Part shown: positions 45,498 through 55,089 of the stretch, in pieces | Layout of the letters: each line of letters begins with the position of its first letter | Numbering within the stretch: position 1 is the stretch's first letter | Assembly: GCA_036788835.1 (NCBI GenBank) | Contig: DAIQMR010000009.1 | Location: 1-64,000, forward strand | Source of the DNA: JALCSJ01 sp036788835 | GTDB lineage: Bacteria > Bacillota > Negativicutes > Acidaminococcales > Acidaminococcaceae | Direction: 5' to 3' | DNA: 64,000 nucleotides | Translations under genes and position numbers: made by a program | The notes under the pieces: generated by a model | The model's database searches: none | The model's input: only the letters and a program-made list of their open reading frames with translations | What the model was told of the DNA's origin: nothing

Positions 45498-45725
45498 CAA
45501 GGGAAACGGGCCTGTTTTATGCGCACGGGTCTGAAACTTTTGGGAGTCCATTCCGCAGATGCTGTTATGATCGGCGATAGAATGGATACAGATATTGTCG
45601 CAGGCGTAGAAACAGGGCTGGAAACTGTTCTGGTGCTTAGTGGGGTTACCAATGAGCATATTATGCGTAAATTCTCCTATAGACCGCACTATATTCTGGA
45701 AAGTGTAGGAGATTTAGCAAGATAA
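45498..45725 (+). pseudogene. C-terminal remnant of a NagD-type HAD phosphatase
   Basis: Only the last 70 or so residues survive. The frame reads GKRACFMRTGLKLLGVHSAD and then VMIGDRMDTDIVAG, the conserved C-terminal part of HAD-IIA sugar phosphatases (about 260 residues when whole). The N-terminal nucleophile domain is missing, and a TGA at 45495 closes the frame upstream. An ATG at 45519 exists but lacks a ribosome binding site. The MATE gene ends at 45492, so a deletion fused the two. Confidence 0.8.
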
Positions 45726-45745
45726 TTTTAATACTTAAATTAGTG

Positions 45746-45775
45746 CCCCGGTGTTGAAACATCGGGGTAATTTTT
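45746..45775 (+). terminator. terminator after the HAD remnant
   Basis: CCCCGGTGTT pairs with ACATCGGGG around a short loop, followed by TAATTTTT. Confidence 0.75.
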
Positions 45776-45843
45776 ATACAATGAAAGCGGAGTATGTTGG
45801 GAGCAACCACACGCTGGACAAAAAACTAAACGAGGTGATTGCT

Positions 45844-46800
45844 GTGTTCAAAACAAGAAAAGTAGTAATTGTTGGTGCAGGACATGTAGGTTCCCATGTA
45901 GGACTGGCTTTAGCACAGTCCGGAGAGGCAGACGAGATTGCCTTAATCGATATAGTACCCCACAAGGCAGCAGCCCAGGCCTTGGATATTGACGATGCCG
46001 TAAGCGGGTCCATATGCGGCAGAGCTTGTCGTGTCAGGGAAGGAAACTATGATGACTTGAATGATGCAGACATTATGATTATGTCCTTTGGACGTACCAG
46101 AAAGAAATTGGAAGACAGGCTGGACATGTTTGAGGAGACAGTCCGGGTGGCAAATGAGGTAATCAGCCATTTGCAGAAGGTAGATTTTAAGGGCATAATG
46201 ATTAGTATTTCCAATCCGGCAGATATTGTCTGTGAGCACATCCGCCGCAAAATGCAGTGGAAGAGAAATCGTTGTTTTTGTACAGGTACAGGCCTGGAAA
46301 CATTCCGCTTGCTGCGTGAGTTAAACAAGGAGACAGGCTATAACCGCCAATCTATTCAGGCCTATTGCATGGGAGAACATGGTAATTCTTCCTTTGTGGT
46401 TTGGTCCAAAGTGCGTGTTTTAGGCGAAACCTTGGGAGAATTGCGCAGGAAAACCCCAAAAGTGGCAGCCTTGGACTTAGGGGTTATTCAGCAGCAGGTT
46501 CGCACTGCCGCCAATTTTATTTACAATAATAAAGAATGTACGGAATTTGGCATAGCTAATGTAGCATTGAAACTTATCAAGGCTATTTTCCATGATGAGA
46601 AAATAGTGTGGCCTTGCTCCACAGCTCTGGAAGGGGAATTCGGGCAAAAAGACGTGGCAATCGGAGTGCCCTGTATTATAGGGAAGGGCGGCATGGAAGG
46701 TGTTTATGAAGTAGAGCTGTCCTCGGAAGAGCTGAAAGAGTTCGCCGCATCCTGCGACATAATCCGCAGTTATCTGGTAAGGTCTAACGAAGTAAAATAA
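45844..46800 (+). CDS. L-lactate/L-2-hydroxyacid dehydrogenase (LDH/MDH superfamily)
   Basis: A 318-residue NAD-dependent 2-hydroxyacid dehydrogenase. The dinucleotide motif is GAGHVGS, the proton-relay histidine is in MGEHGNSSF, and the substrate-binding arginine lies in GTGLETFRLLREL. The loop arginine of DRLDMFEE aligns with LDH Arg109. In typical L-LDH the motifs read GEHGDS and LDxxR; Asn and Glu here resemble L-2-hydroxyisocaproate dehydrogenase, so branched or larger keto acids are possible. GAGGTG lies six bases before the GTG at 45844; an in-frame ATG at 45781 gives a 21-residue extension. Confidence 0.8.
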   Translation: MFKTRKVVIVGAGHVGSHVGLALAQSGEADEIALIDIVPHKAAAQALDIDDAVSGSICGRACRVREGNYDDLNDADIMIMSFGRTRKKLEDRLDMFEETVRVANEVISHLQKVDFKGIMISISNPADIVCEHIRRKMQWKRNRCFCTGTGLETFRLLRELNKETGYNRQSIQAYCMGEHGNSSFVVWSKVRVLGETLGELRRKTPKVAALDLGVIQQQVRTAANFIYNNKECTEFGIANVALKLIKAIFHDEKIVWPCSTALEGEFGQKDVAIGVPCIIGKGGMEGVYEVELSSEELKEFAASCDIIRSYLVRSNEVK

Positions 46801-46859
46801 TAGGTTACACCAACTATATATTGTATATATAAATTGCCAAAGGACATCAGGCAAAGAAG

Positions 46860-46898
46860 TTGACAAAACCCAGACAGTAAGGTTTTGTCAACTTTTAT
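46860..46898 (+). terminator. terminator after the 2-hydroxyacid dehydrogenase
   Basis: TTGACAAAACC (46860-46870) pairs perfectly with GGTTTTGTCAA (46881-46891), followed by CTTTTAT. A TATAAT at 46912-46917 downstream may serve the next gene. Confidence 0.7.
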
Positions 46899-46951
46899 GC
46901 TATTTTTATGCTATAATGAAAACATAGTTATAAGAGGAGGAACAACAAATA

Positions 46952-47977
46952 ATGTTATCATTTGAGTGCGATTATTTAACGGGTGCACATCCTAAAATTT
47001 TACAACGATTGGCAGAAACAAATTTGGAACCGTTGTCCGGATATGGTGTAGATAAGTATTGTACAAGTGCCAAAGAAAAAATTGCCAAGGCCTGTGGCTG
47101 TCCGGATGCTCAGGTGGAATTCTTGGTAGGTGGAACACAAACTAATGCGGTCATCATTTCTACGATGCTGAAAGGGTATGAAGGCGTGGTTGCGGCCACT
47201 ACAGGTCACGTTAACACTCATGAAGCAGGAGCTATTGAATATTCAGGCAATAAAGTCTTGACCATTCCTCAAAAAGACGGGAAAATGTCGGCCAAGATTT
47301 TAAAACAGTACATTACCGATTTTTACGGGGATGGTAATCATGAACACATGGTATTCCCGGGGATGGCTTACATTTCTCATCCCACGGAATATGGCACATT
47401 GTACACCAAACAAGAATTAATAGATATTGCAGAGGTTTGCCACGAATTTAAAATCCCCCTGTTTGTAGATGGGGCAAGATTAGGCTATGGCCTTATGAGT
47501 CGTGCTACTGACGTAACATTGGCTGACATTGCCGAAATATGTGATGTTTTCTACATCGGGGGAACTAAAGTAGGGGCTTTGTGTGGTGAAGCTGTGGTCT
47601 TTACTAAAAAGAATAGACCGGCCCATTTCGTTAATCTCATAAAAAAACGTGGAGCTCTCCTAGCGAAAGGCAGACTTTTAGGAGTTCAATTTGACACGCT
47701 CTTTACGGACAATCTCTATTTTGAAATTAGCAAACACGCCATTGATATGGCTGAAGAACTGAAAAAGTTGTTTAAGAGCAAAAACATTAAATTTTTCCTG
47801 GAATCACCAACCAACCAGCAGTTTATTATCCTGGAAAACAAGAAGGCAGAGGAACTGTCTAAGCAGGTAACATTAAGTTTCTGGGAAAAATACGATGAAA
47901 CACACACTGTGTACAGATTTGCTACCTGCTGGTCCACAACGACCTCAGATCTGGCGGCACTGGAGAAAATTTTGTAA
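46952..47977 (+). CDS. threonine aldolase-family PLP enzyme
   Basis: A 341-residue fold-type I PLP enzyme of the beta-eliminating lyase family, which includes low-specificity L-threonine aldolase (threonine to glycine and acetaldehyde). The cofactor lysine is Lys206 in GGTKVGAL, with the pyridine-binding Asp173 in FVDGARLG. Substrate histidine lies in the TGHVNTHEAGA segment near residue 85. Acetaldehyde made here could feed AdhE. GAGGAGG is nine or more bases before the ATG. Confidence 0.88.
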   Translation: MLSFECDYLTGAHPKILQRLAETNLEPLSGYGVDKYCTSAKEKIAKACGCPDAQVEFLVGGTQTNAVIISTMLKGYEGVVAATTGHVNTHEAGAIEYSGNKVLTIPQKDGKMSAKILKQYITDFYGDGNHEHMVFPGMAYISHPTEYGTLYTKQELIDIAEVCHEFKIPLFVDGARLGYGLMSRATDVTLADIAEICDVFYIGGTKVGALCGEAVVFTKKNRPAHFVNLIKKRGALLAKGRLLGVQFDTLFTDNLYFEISKHAIDMAEELKKLFKSKNIKFFLESPTNQQFIILENKKAEELSKQVTLSFWEKYDETHTVYRFATCWSTTTSDLAALEKIL

Positions 47978-48039
47978 TGTGAAGTGTGGCAGGAGACTTT
48001 GTCACACGTTGGCATAATTTTCCCAAAATTTTAAATTCG

Positions 48040-48067
48040 TTGACTATTCAGTCATACGTGTTAAAAT
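48040..48067 (+). promoter_or_regulatory. promoter of the TRAP/uronate operon, with palindrome
   Basis: TTGACT (48040-48045), 16-bp spacer, TAAAAT (48062-48067). The small palindrome TGACT-attc-AGTCA (48041-48054) overlaps the -35, a plausible operator for a repressor encoded elsewhere; there is no local regulator gene. Confidence 0.5.
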
Positions 48068-48109
48068 AAAATTGGAGATTTAAAAAAAGAAAAAGAGGGG
48101 GTTTTATTA

Positions 48110-49165
48110 ATGAAAGGGAAAAAAATTTTAATGAGCTTGTTAGCGGGAGCTATGGTGATGTCATTGGCAGGATGCGGTGGTGGCGGTGGTGATAAGAAAG
48201 CTGCTAAAAAACCTGCTGCTCCGGCTAAAAAAGACGGTGTAATCACTATGCAGGTGGCTTACGAGAATTCAGTTTCTGAGCCGCTGGGTCAAGCTTGGGA
48301 AAAAGCCAAGGAAATTATCAAGAAAAAGTCAGGTGGTAAAATGGAAATCGTTACGTATCCTGACTCTCAATTGGGCAATAAATCTGCTTTGATTGACTCC
48401 ATGCTTATGGGAGAACCTGTTTGTACTTTGGCTGATGGTGCTTTCTATGCTGACTATGGTGTTCCTGATTTTGGCATCGTATTTGGACCCTTCCTGTTTG
48501 ACAACTGGGATCAATGCTGGAAATTGACTAAATCAGATTGGTACAAACAACAATGCGATAAACTGGATAAAAAAGGCTTGCACATTATTGCTTCCAACTG
48601 GGTTTATGGCGCTCGTCATACTATGACGGTAAATCCTGTTAACAAAGTTGATGATTTGAAAGGCATGAAGATTCGTGTTCCTTCCAACAAGATTCAATCT
48701 GTAGGTTTCGATATTTTAGGGGCGACCTCCACCGGTATGCCTTTAGGCGAGGTATATCAAGCTTTACAGACAAAGACTATTGATGGTGCTGAGAATCCTA
48801 TAGCTACTCTGTATGGCAGAAAATTACAAGAAGTTGCCAAGAACCTGATTCTTGATGGTCATGTTTTGAATTTCACTACATGGGTTGTTTCTGAAAAATG
48901 GTTTAAAGGCTTAACTCCCGAGCAACAAAAATGGGTAACGGAAACAGCTGAAGAAGCCGGTGTAATGAATAACAAAATTCAACAAGATTCTGAAAAAGGC
49001 TATTTGGATAAGATGAAAAAAGAAGGGGTTACTGTTGTAGTGCCTTCTGAAGAAGTATTGAAGGCCTTTAGGGCAAAAGCAAAATCTTTCTATGCTAAAG
49101 GCAAGGACTTTGGTTGGTCTGACGGATTGTATGAAACAGTTCGTAAGGCAATGGGAGCAAAATAA
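48110..49165 (+). CDS. TRAP transporter substrate-binding lipoprotein (DctP)
   Basis: A 351-residue lipoprotein with a lipobox ending LAGC (Cys22) and a Lys/Ala-rich linker. The mature part follows the DctP fold, with the ligand-binding MKIRVPSNKIQ (substrate-clamping arginine) near residue 188 and GAENPIATLYG near 225. It would bind a carboxylate sugar such as a hexuronate or aldonate, judging from the downstream genes. First gene of the TRAP set. Confidence 0.92.
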   Translation: MKGKKILMSLLAGAMVMSLAGCGGGGGDKKAAKKPAAPAKKDGVITMQVAYENSVSEPLGQAWEKAKEIIKKKSGGKMEIVTYPDSQLGNKSALIDSMLMGEPVCTLADGAFYADYGVPDFGIVFGPFLFDNWDQCWKLTKSDWYKQQCDKLDKKGLHIIASNWVYGARHTMTVNPVNKVDDLKGMKIRVPSNKIQSVGFDILGATSTGMPLGEVYQALQTKTIDGAENPIATLYGRKLQEVAKNLILDGHVLNFTTWVVSEKWFKGLTPEQQKWVTETAEEAGVMNNKIQQDSEKGYLDKMKKEGVTVVVPSEEVLKAFRAKAKSFYAKGKDFGWSDGLYETVRKAMGAK

Positions 49166-49190
49166 GAAGATAGTTTGAGGGGATGAGTGG

Positions 49191-49694
49191 ATGAAGAATA
49201 ATAAGGTCCTAAAATTTTTAGGTAACCTGGATATTATAGTGGCTGGTATTATGTTGGCCATTCTGATATTCCTTACCTTTTTAGGCGTATTCTATCGCTA
49301 CGTTCTATCCGCACCTTTCACTTGGCTGGAGGAGGTCCAGACGTCTTGTCTCGTCTGGATCGTCTTCGCCGGCGCAGGCCCTGCCTTCAGGTACGGAAAT
49401 CATGTGGCAATAGAGATGTTCGTTGATTTAATGCCCAAACCCATGCAAAAAGTCATGACTGTTATGATTTCTGCAGTAGTTGTTGTTGTCCTTGTCTATT
49501 TGTTTAAAGAAACCTTGGGCTTTATTGAGATATTTTCGAGAAGCGGACGCGCTACAAGCATGCTTAAGATACCATTTAGTCTGGTTTACGGTATTGCCTT
49601 GGTATCATATGTAGATATGCTTATCAGTTATTTTTACAGTCTTTATATGAATGTTAATTCTGAAGCAAAGGAGGCAATCAAAGCACATGAGTGA
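49191..49694 (+). CDS. TRAP transporter small permease (DctQ)
   Basis: A 167-residue, four-helix membrane protein with the typical FTWLEEVQTSCLVWIVFAGA segment near residue 42. It pairs with DctM and the binding protein to import organic acids using sodium. GAGGGG precedes the ATG. It overlaps the dctM gene by 8 bp. Confidence 0.92.
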   Translation: MKNNKVLKFLGNLDIIVAGIMLAILIFLTFLGVFYRYVLSAPFTWLEEVQTSCLVWIVFAGAGPAFRYGNHVAIEMFVDLMPKPMQKVMTVMISAVVVVVLVYLFKETLGFIEIFSRSGRATSMLKIPFSLVYGIALVSYVDMLISYFYSLYMNVNSEAKEAIKAHE

Positions 49695-50973
49695 TTTATT
49701 AATAATTGCCTCGGTTGTTATGTTAGCTTTGCTTTTCCTTAAAGTGCCTGTGTTTATTTCCGTTTTAGGCGGTTCTTTGGTATATTTTATTATGAACCCT
49801 GCCGTTAATCCCATTGTTTTTGCCCAGCAAACGATTTTGGGTACGGAAAAAATTGCCTTGCTGGCCATTCCATTTTTCGTCTGCGCAGGCATTGTCATGA
49901 ACTATGCAGGCGTAACAAACCGGATTATGAATTTCTGCGAAGTAATTACAGGAAAATTGCCGGGCGGCCTGGCTCAGGTGAATGTAATGCTTTCTACTGT
50001 AATGGGCGGGCTATCAGGTTCCAACCTGGCAGATGCGGCCATGGAATCAAAGATGCTGGTTCCTGAAATGGTAAAAAAAGGTTTCTCCTTGGAATTTTCC
50101 GCTGTGGTAACAGCCACATCTTCCATGATTACGCCACTGATTCCACCTGGCATTGCCATGATTCTTTATGGCTGCATTGCCAATGTTTCTATTGGTAAGC
50201 TTTTTGTTTCCGGCATTGGTATTGGACTTTTATTATGTGTAACCATGATGATTCTGGTGGGAATAATTTCTAAGAAAAGGGGTTATGGCATCCTGACTCA
50301 GGAAAAAATAACCGCTGACAGATTTTTCGGCGCTTTAAAACCTGCTTTTTTACCGCTCTTATTGCCAATCATTATTATCGGCGGTATTCGTGTAGGTATC
50401 TTTACTGCAACAGAAGCAGGAGCTGTGGCTATTGTTTATGCTTTGGTTTTAGGATTTATGTATAGAACCATGAAGGCTTCTGATGTAACTAAGGCATTAA
50501 GAGAAACAGCGGCCACTACTTCTTCCATTTTGCTGATAGTTGCTGCTGCTTCGGTATTCTCTTGGATTCTGACCAAAGAAAGAGTGCCGCAAACTTTAAC
50601 TACTTGGATGCTTAGCACGATTGATAATAAATATGTTTTTTTGATTGTTGTTAATATTTTCCTGCTGATTGTGGGCATGTTCATTGAAGGTAATGCTTCC
50701 ATGATTATTTTGGTCCCACTGCTGGCACCTATTGCAGCATCTTATGGCATCAATGATATTCACTTTGCTATGATTTACATTTTCAATAACGCTATTGGGG
50801 CTTTGTCTCCGCCTATGGGCACGTTGATGTTTGTTACATGCTCAATCACAAAATGCAAGACGGCGGCCTTTATTAAAGAAGCCGTGCCTTTCTATGTTTT
50901 GTTAGTTATCAATCTTCTTTTGATTACTTATTTTGAGCCTTTTGCGACCTTCCTGGTGAAATTGATTTACTAG
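49687..50973 (+). CDS. TRAP transporter large permease (DctM)
   Basis: A 428-residue membrane protein with 12 or more helices, including the conserved MGGLSGSNLADAAMESKML and TPLIPPGIAMILYG segments. It is the transport channel of the TRAP system. AAAGGAGG lies ten bases before the ATG at 49687 inside dctQ; an earlier in-frame start at 49651 is unlikely. Confidence 0.94.
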   Translation: MSDLLIIASVVMLALLFLKVPVFISVLGGSLVYFIMNPAVNPIVFAQQTILGTEKIALLAIPFFVCAGIVMNYAGVTNRIMNFCEVITGKLPGGLAQVNVMLSTVMGGLSGSNLADAAMESKMLVPEMVKKGFSLEFSAVVTATSSMITPLIPPGIAMILYGCIANVSIGKLFVSGIGIGLLLCVTMMILVGIISKKRGYGILTQEKITADRFFGALKPAFLPLLLPIIIIGGIRVGIFTATEAGAVAIVYALVLGFMYRTMKASDVTKALRETAATTSSILLIVAAASVFSWILTKERVPQTLTTWMLSTIDNKYVFLIVVNIFLLIVGMFIEGNASMIILVPLLAPIAASYGINDIHFAMIYIFNNAIGALSPPMGTLMFVTCSITKCKTAAFIKEAVPFYVLLVINLLLITYFEPFATFLVKLIY

Positions 50974-51000
50974 GAATAAATAATTTAAAATTTTTTCAAC

Positions 51001-51041
51001 AAACTCTATCAAGTTGTTACTGAACAGCTTGATAGAGTTTT
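51001..51041 (+). terminator. hairpin between TRAP genes and catabolic genes
   Basis: AAACTCTATCAAG (51001-51013) pairs perfectly with CTTGATAGAGTTT (51028-51040). It may partly terminate transcription, or stabilise the TRAP message, ahead of the dehydrogenase gene at 51059. Confidence 0.7.
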
Positions 51042-51058
51042 AGAAAGGAAGAAAACCT

Positions 51059-52084
51059 ATGAAAGCAATTTATATTTTGGAACCGGGTAAGGTAGAAATT
51101 CACGACATTCCAAAACCTGAGCGTAAACCAGGCGAAGCACTTTTGAAAGTATTGTACGGAGGAATTTGCGGCAGCGATTTAGGTTCATATAGAGGAACAT
51201 TTGCTTATGTTGGCTATCCACGTATTCCCGGCCATGAATTCTCGGCGGAAATCGTAGAAATAGATAATAATGACAAAGGATTAGAACCTGGTATGGTAGT
51301 TACCTGTAATCCATATTTTAATTGTGGTCATTGCTATTCCTGCCAAAGAGGTATCGTTAATGCCTGCATGGATAATCAAACCATGGGTGTGCAGAGGGAT
51401 GGTGCTTTCTGCGAATATATCACTATGCCCATTGAACGTATTTATGACGGCAAAGGCTTGCCGGCCAGTACTCTTACTTTGATTGAACCATTCTGCATTG
51501 GTTACCATGGCGTGTCTCATGCCAATATTCAACCGGGTGAAAAAGTACTGGTTATTGGTGCCGGAACTATTGGCGTGTTGGCTGCTATTGCTGCTAAAGC
51601 CAAGGGTGCTAAAGTCTGGATTTCCGATGTGGCTCCCGATAAACTGCAATATGCCCAAGATACCTTTGGAGTTGATGGTACTATTCTTAATTCTAGTCAG
51701 GAGGCTTTCACCAAAGCTGTTGAAGAAATCACCAAAGGCTGTGGCTTTGACGTTGCTATTGAGGCTGTTGGCCTGCCTAGCACTTTCCTGAACTGTATTG
51801 ATGCCGCAGCTTTCGGAGGTAGGGTAGTACAAGTTGGGGTTGGCAAGAAGAATGCAGATTTCAACTTTACTTTATTGCAGAAAAAAGAATTGAAAGTTTA
51901 TGGATCAAGAAATGCTTTGAAGAAAGATTTCTTGGAACTTATTGACTTGGTAAAAGGCGGTAAAGTTCCTTTGGAAAAAATTGTCACTAATACATATGGT
52001 TTCACGGAAGCAGCTAAAGCTTTTGCCGATTTTGATAAGAATGCCGGCAAGATGTTAAAGGTGTGTCTGGATTTCAGTAAATAG
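51059..52084 (+). CDS. zinc-dependent aldonate dehydrogenase, RspB/LgoD-like
   Basis: A 341-residue medium-chain dehydrogenase. Catalytic zinc ligands are CGSD and GHE, the structural site is NCGHCYSCQRGIVNAC, and the NAD motif is GAGTIG. The late segment KKELKVYGSRNALKKDF resembles E. coli LgoD (YjjN), which oxidises L-galactonate to D-tagaturonate; RspB acts on L-gulonate. Located directly before uxaB, it probably feeds tagaturonate or fructuronate into the pathway. Polyol dehydrogenase activity is an alternative. Confidence 0.8.
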   Translation: MKAIYILEPGKVEIHDIPKPERKPGEALLKVLYGGICGSDLGSYRGTFAYVGYPRIPGHEFSAEIVEIDNNDKGLEPGMVVTCNPYFNCGHCYSCQRGIVNACMDNQTMGVQRDGAFCEYITMPIERIYDGKGLPASTLTLIEPFCIGYHGVSHANIQPGEKVLVIGAGTIGVLAAIAAKAKGAKVWISDVAPDKLQYAQDTFGVDGTILNSSQEAFTKAVEEITKGCGFDVAIEAVGLPSTFLNCIDAAAFGGRVVQVGVGKKNADFNFTLLQKKELKVYGSRNALKKDFLELIDLVKGGKVPLEKIVTNTYGFTEAAKAFADFDKNAGKMLKVCLDFSK

Positions 52085-52095
52085 GAGGCAATATA

Positions 52096-53583
52096 ATGGC
52101 GCTGCTAAGTTATAAAACATTGGAAGAAATAGGGTACAAAGGGTATCTGAAAAAAAAGGCCCCGGAGAAGGTTATGCAATTTGGCAAGGGAAATTTTCTC
52201 CGTGCTTTTGTGGATTATTTTTTTGATATTGCCAATGAAAAGGCAGACTGGAACGGCAAAATTGTAATTATTGAGCACAGTGCTTCCACTTCTGCCGCAG
52301 AATTCAACAATCAGGATGGTTTATATACCCTGTATTTGCGGGGCAATGAAAAAGGTAAAAAGATTGATGCTAAGAGAATTATTTCCAGTGTCAGCCGCTG
52401 TCTCAATCCCTATGACGATTTCGAGGGATTAATGGCATTGGCCCGCAGCAAGAACCTGGAGATTATTGTATCCAATACTACGGAAGCAGGTATTACCTAC
52501 GACCCAGCGGCCAAATTCGATCAGAATCCGCCTATTAATTTCCCGGGTAAATTGTGCCGTGTTTTATACGAACGGTTCAAGGCAGGGCAAAAAGGGGTGA
52601 TTATTCTCAGCTGCGAACTGATTGATAATAACGGCAAAGAACTGGAGAATTGTGTCCTTCACCATGCCAAGGATTGGAAACTTGGTGAAGATTTCATTAC
52701 CTGGCTGGGAAAAGAAAATATCTTCTGCAACACATTAGTCGATAGAATTGTTACCGGCAAGATTCGCGACCCGCAGGAAAAGACTGCCTTGGAAAAAGCT
52801 AATGGTTATACCGACAAGCTTTTGGATGTGGGTGAAGTATTCGGTGTGTGGATTATCGGCGGCCCTAAAGAACTGGAAGACCGTCTGCCCTTTAAAAAGG
52901 CCGGCGTTAACGTTCAGGTTGTAGACGACGTAACACCTTACAAGAAGAGAAAGGTGCGCATTCTGAACGGTGCCCATACAGGATTTGTGCTGGGTTCTTA
53001 TTTAGCAGGTCAGGATATTGTCCGTGATTGTATGAACAACGAAACCATTCGTAATTTCATGAATACCATGCTGCATAAGGAAATTATTCCTACCCTGCCT
53101 TTGGACAAAAAGGATTTGGAAAACTTTGCGGAAGCAGTACAGGACAGATTTAATAATCCTTTCGTTAATCACCAGCTGCTGAGCATTTCTTTGAACTCTA
53201 CTTCTAAATGGCGGGCCCGCAATATGCCGTCCTTCAAGGACTATATTGCGAAGAACGGCAAGCTGCCAAAATGCCTGACCATGTCTTTAGCTGCGTACAT
53301 TGCCTTCTTTAGTAACGACATTCAGCGTCGTGACAAGGATGCGTTGATTTGCAAGCGTCCTAAAGGTAACGAATACTCAGTCCAAGATGATAGCTGGGTT
53401 TTAGATTTCTACTTTGAACATAAGAGTGATACACCGGAAGCACTGGTTAAAGCGGTCCTTACCAATGAAAAAATGTGGGGCGAGGATTTGACGGCTATTG
53501 CCGGATTGGAAGCTAAAGTTGTAGAAGACTTGAAATTAATCAGGACCAAGGGTGCCGAAGCAGCTTTTGCTTCCTGCCTATAA
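52096..53583 (+). CDS. uxaB: tagaturonate reductase (altronate oxidoreductase)
   Basis: Reduces D-tagaturonate to D-altronate with NADH in galacturonate catabolism. The 495-residue protein belongs to the polyol-specific long-chain dehydrogenase family: QFGKGNFLRAFVDYFFD near residue 30 forms the NAD site, and the catalytic-lysine region is RKVRILNGAHTGFVLGS near 300, as in E. coli UxaB (483 aa). AGGAGG lies eight or so bases before the ATG. It starts 11 bp after the dehydrogenase gene and is followed by uxaA. Confidence 0.93.
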   Translation: MALLSYKTLEEIGYKGYLKKKAPEKVMQFGKGNFLRAFVDYFFDIANEKADWNGKIVIIEHSASTSAAEFNNQDGLYTLYLRGNEKGKKIDAKRIISSVSRCLNPYDDFEGLMALARSKNLEIIVSNTTEAGITYDPAAKFDQNPPINFPGKLCRVLYERFKAGQKGVIILSCELIDNNGKELENCVLHHAKDWKLGEDFITWLGKENIFCNTLVDRIVTGKIRDPQEKTALEKANGYTDKLLDVGEVFGVWIIGGPKELEDRLPFKKAGVNVQVVDDVTPYKKRKVRILNGAHTGFVLGSYLAGQDIVRDCMNNETIRNFMNTMLHKEIIPTLPLDKKDLENFAEAVQDRFNNPFVNHQLLSISLNSTSKWRARNMPSFKDYIAKNGKLPKCLTMSLAAYIAFFSNDIQRRDKDALICKRPKGNEYSVQDDSWVLDFYFEHKSDTPEALVKAVLTNEKMWGEDLTAIAGLEAKVVEDLKLIRTKGAEAAFASCL

Positions 53584-53604
53584 AATAAATGAAGGGTGAA
53601 AATT

Positions 53605-55086
53605 ATGCAGCCTGTAATTCGTATTACACCTTATGATAATGTGGCTGTGGCAGTGCAGCCTGTGACCAAGGGCCAGACTATTATTCTGGACGGAGTTACT
53701 GTGACGGCTTTGGAAGACATTAACCAGGGCCATAAAATTGCCTTGCAGGATATTCAGCAGGGCGAGAATATTATTAAATACGGGTTTCCCATTGCTCACG
53801 CCTTGGCAGATATTAAAAAAGGCCAATGGATTCATACCCATAATGCCAAGACCAATCTGTCGGGGGAAGTAGCTTATTCCTACCACCCGGTGCCTGTCAC
53901 TATGCCTCATAGTGAGCCCCTGACTTTTCAGGGGTATCAACGGTCGGATGGCAAGGTAGGTATCCGCAACGAGATTTGGATTATCCCTACCGTGGGTTGT
54001 GTCAATGACATAGCCGAAAAATTGGCCAAGGACAATACTGATTTAGTCAAGGGCAGCGTGGAAGGCCTTCATGCCTTTACTCATCCCTTTGGCTGCAGTC
54101 AAACAGGGGCGGACCATGCTCAGACCAGACGACTGTTGGCGGATTTGGCTAGGCACCCCAATGCGGGGGCCGTGCTGGTAGTTAGTTTAGGCTGCGAGAA
54201 TCTGACCCACGAACAGTTTGTGGAAGAATTGGGAGATTTCGATAAAAAACGCATTTTGTTTATGAACTGTCAGGAGGAAACTGACGAGCTGGCCAAGGGA
54301 CGTGAGTTGTTGAAGCAGTGCGCTTCCTTTGCCGAAAGTTTCCACAGAGAAACCGTTTCTGCTGACAAGTTAATAGTGGGAATGAAGTGCGGCGGCTCCG
54401 ATGGATTATCCGGTATTACGGCTAATCCGGTAGTAGGACGCTTTAGCGATATGCTCATTTCTCAAGGCGGCAGTACGATTCTCACGGAAGTGCCGGAAAT
54501 GTTTGGGGCCGAAGGCATGCTCATGAACCGCTGTGTAGACCGGCAGGTCTTCCAAAAGGCAGCAGATATGCTCAATGGTTTTAAAGAATATTTTATTGCT
54601 CATCATGAAGTGGTCTATGATAATCCCAGCCCCGGCAATAAAGCCGGCGGCATTACGACTCTGGAAGACAAAAGTTGCGGCTGCGTCCAAAAGGGTGGCA
54701 CAGCACCTATTGTAGATGTGATTAATTATGGTGAGCAGGTAACTAAACACGGTTTAACACTGTTGTATGGGCCGGGGAATGACCTAGTGTCTTCCACGGC
54801 TTTAACTGCGGCGGGAGCCCATCTGATATTATTTACAACGGGACGGGGGACACCTTTTGGTGCACCGGCACCGACTTTAAAAATTGCCTCCAATACCAAC
54901 CTGGCAACGAAAAAAGCCAACTGGATAGACTTTAACGCAGGTGTTGTAGCTACCGGAGAGAGCATTGATGCAGTAGGAAAACAATTGCTGCAATTAGTCG
55001 TTGCTGTAGCAGGCGGCAAAGAAGCCAAAAACGAAACCAACGGTTTCCGTGGTATCTCTATATTCAAGGACGGAGTCGTTCTGTAG
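53605..55086 (+). CDS. uxaA: altronate dehydratase
   Basis: Dehydrates D-altronate to 2-keto-3-deoxygluconate, using iron. The 493-residue length equals E. coli UxaA. An N-terminal SAF domain is followed by the catalytic domain with GFRRSDGKVGIRNE-like GYQRSDGKVGIRNE, the HPFGCSQ motif near residue 160 and MKCGGSDGLSGITANP near 262. A GTG at 53596 is in frame, but AAGGGTG fits the ATG at 53605. Confidence 0.95.
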   Translation: MQPVIRITPYDNVAVAVQPVTKGQTIILDGVTVTALEDINQGHKIALQDIQQGENIIKYGFPIAHALADIKKGQWIHTHNAKTNLSGEVAYSYHPVPVTMPHSEPLTFQGYQRSDGKVGIRNEIWIIPTVGCVNDIAEKLAKDNTDLVKGSVEGLHAFTHPFGCSQTGADHAQTRRLLADLARHPNAGAVLVVSLGCENLTHEQFVEELGDFDKKRILFMNCQEETDELAKGRELLKQCASFAESFHRETVSADKLIVGMKCGGSDGLSGITANPVVGRFSDMLISQGGSTILTEVPEMFGAEGMLMNRCVDRQVFQKAADMLNGFKEYFIAHHEVVYDNPSPGNKAGGITTLEDKSCGCVQKGGTAPIVDVINYGEQVTKHGLTLLYGPGNDLVSSTALTAAGAHLILFTTGRGTPFGAPAPTLKIASNTNLATKKANWIDFNAGVVATGESIDAVGKQLLQLVVAVAGGKEAKNETNGFRGISIFKDGVVL

Positions 55087-55089
55087 TTG

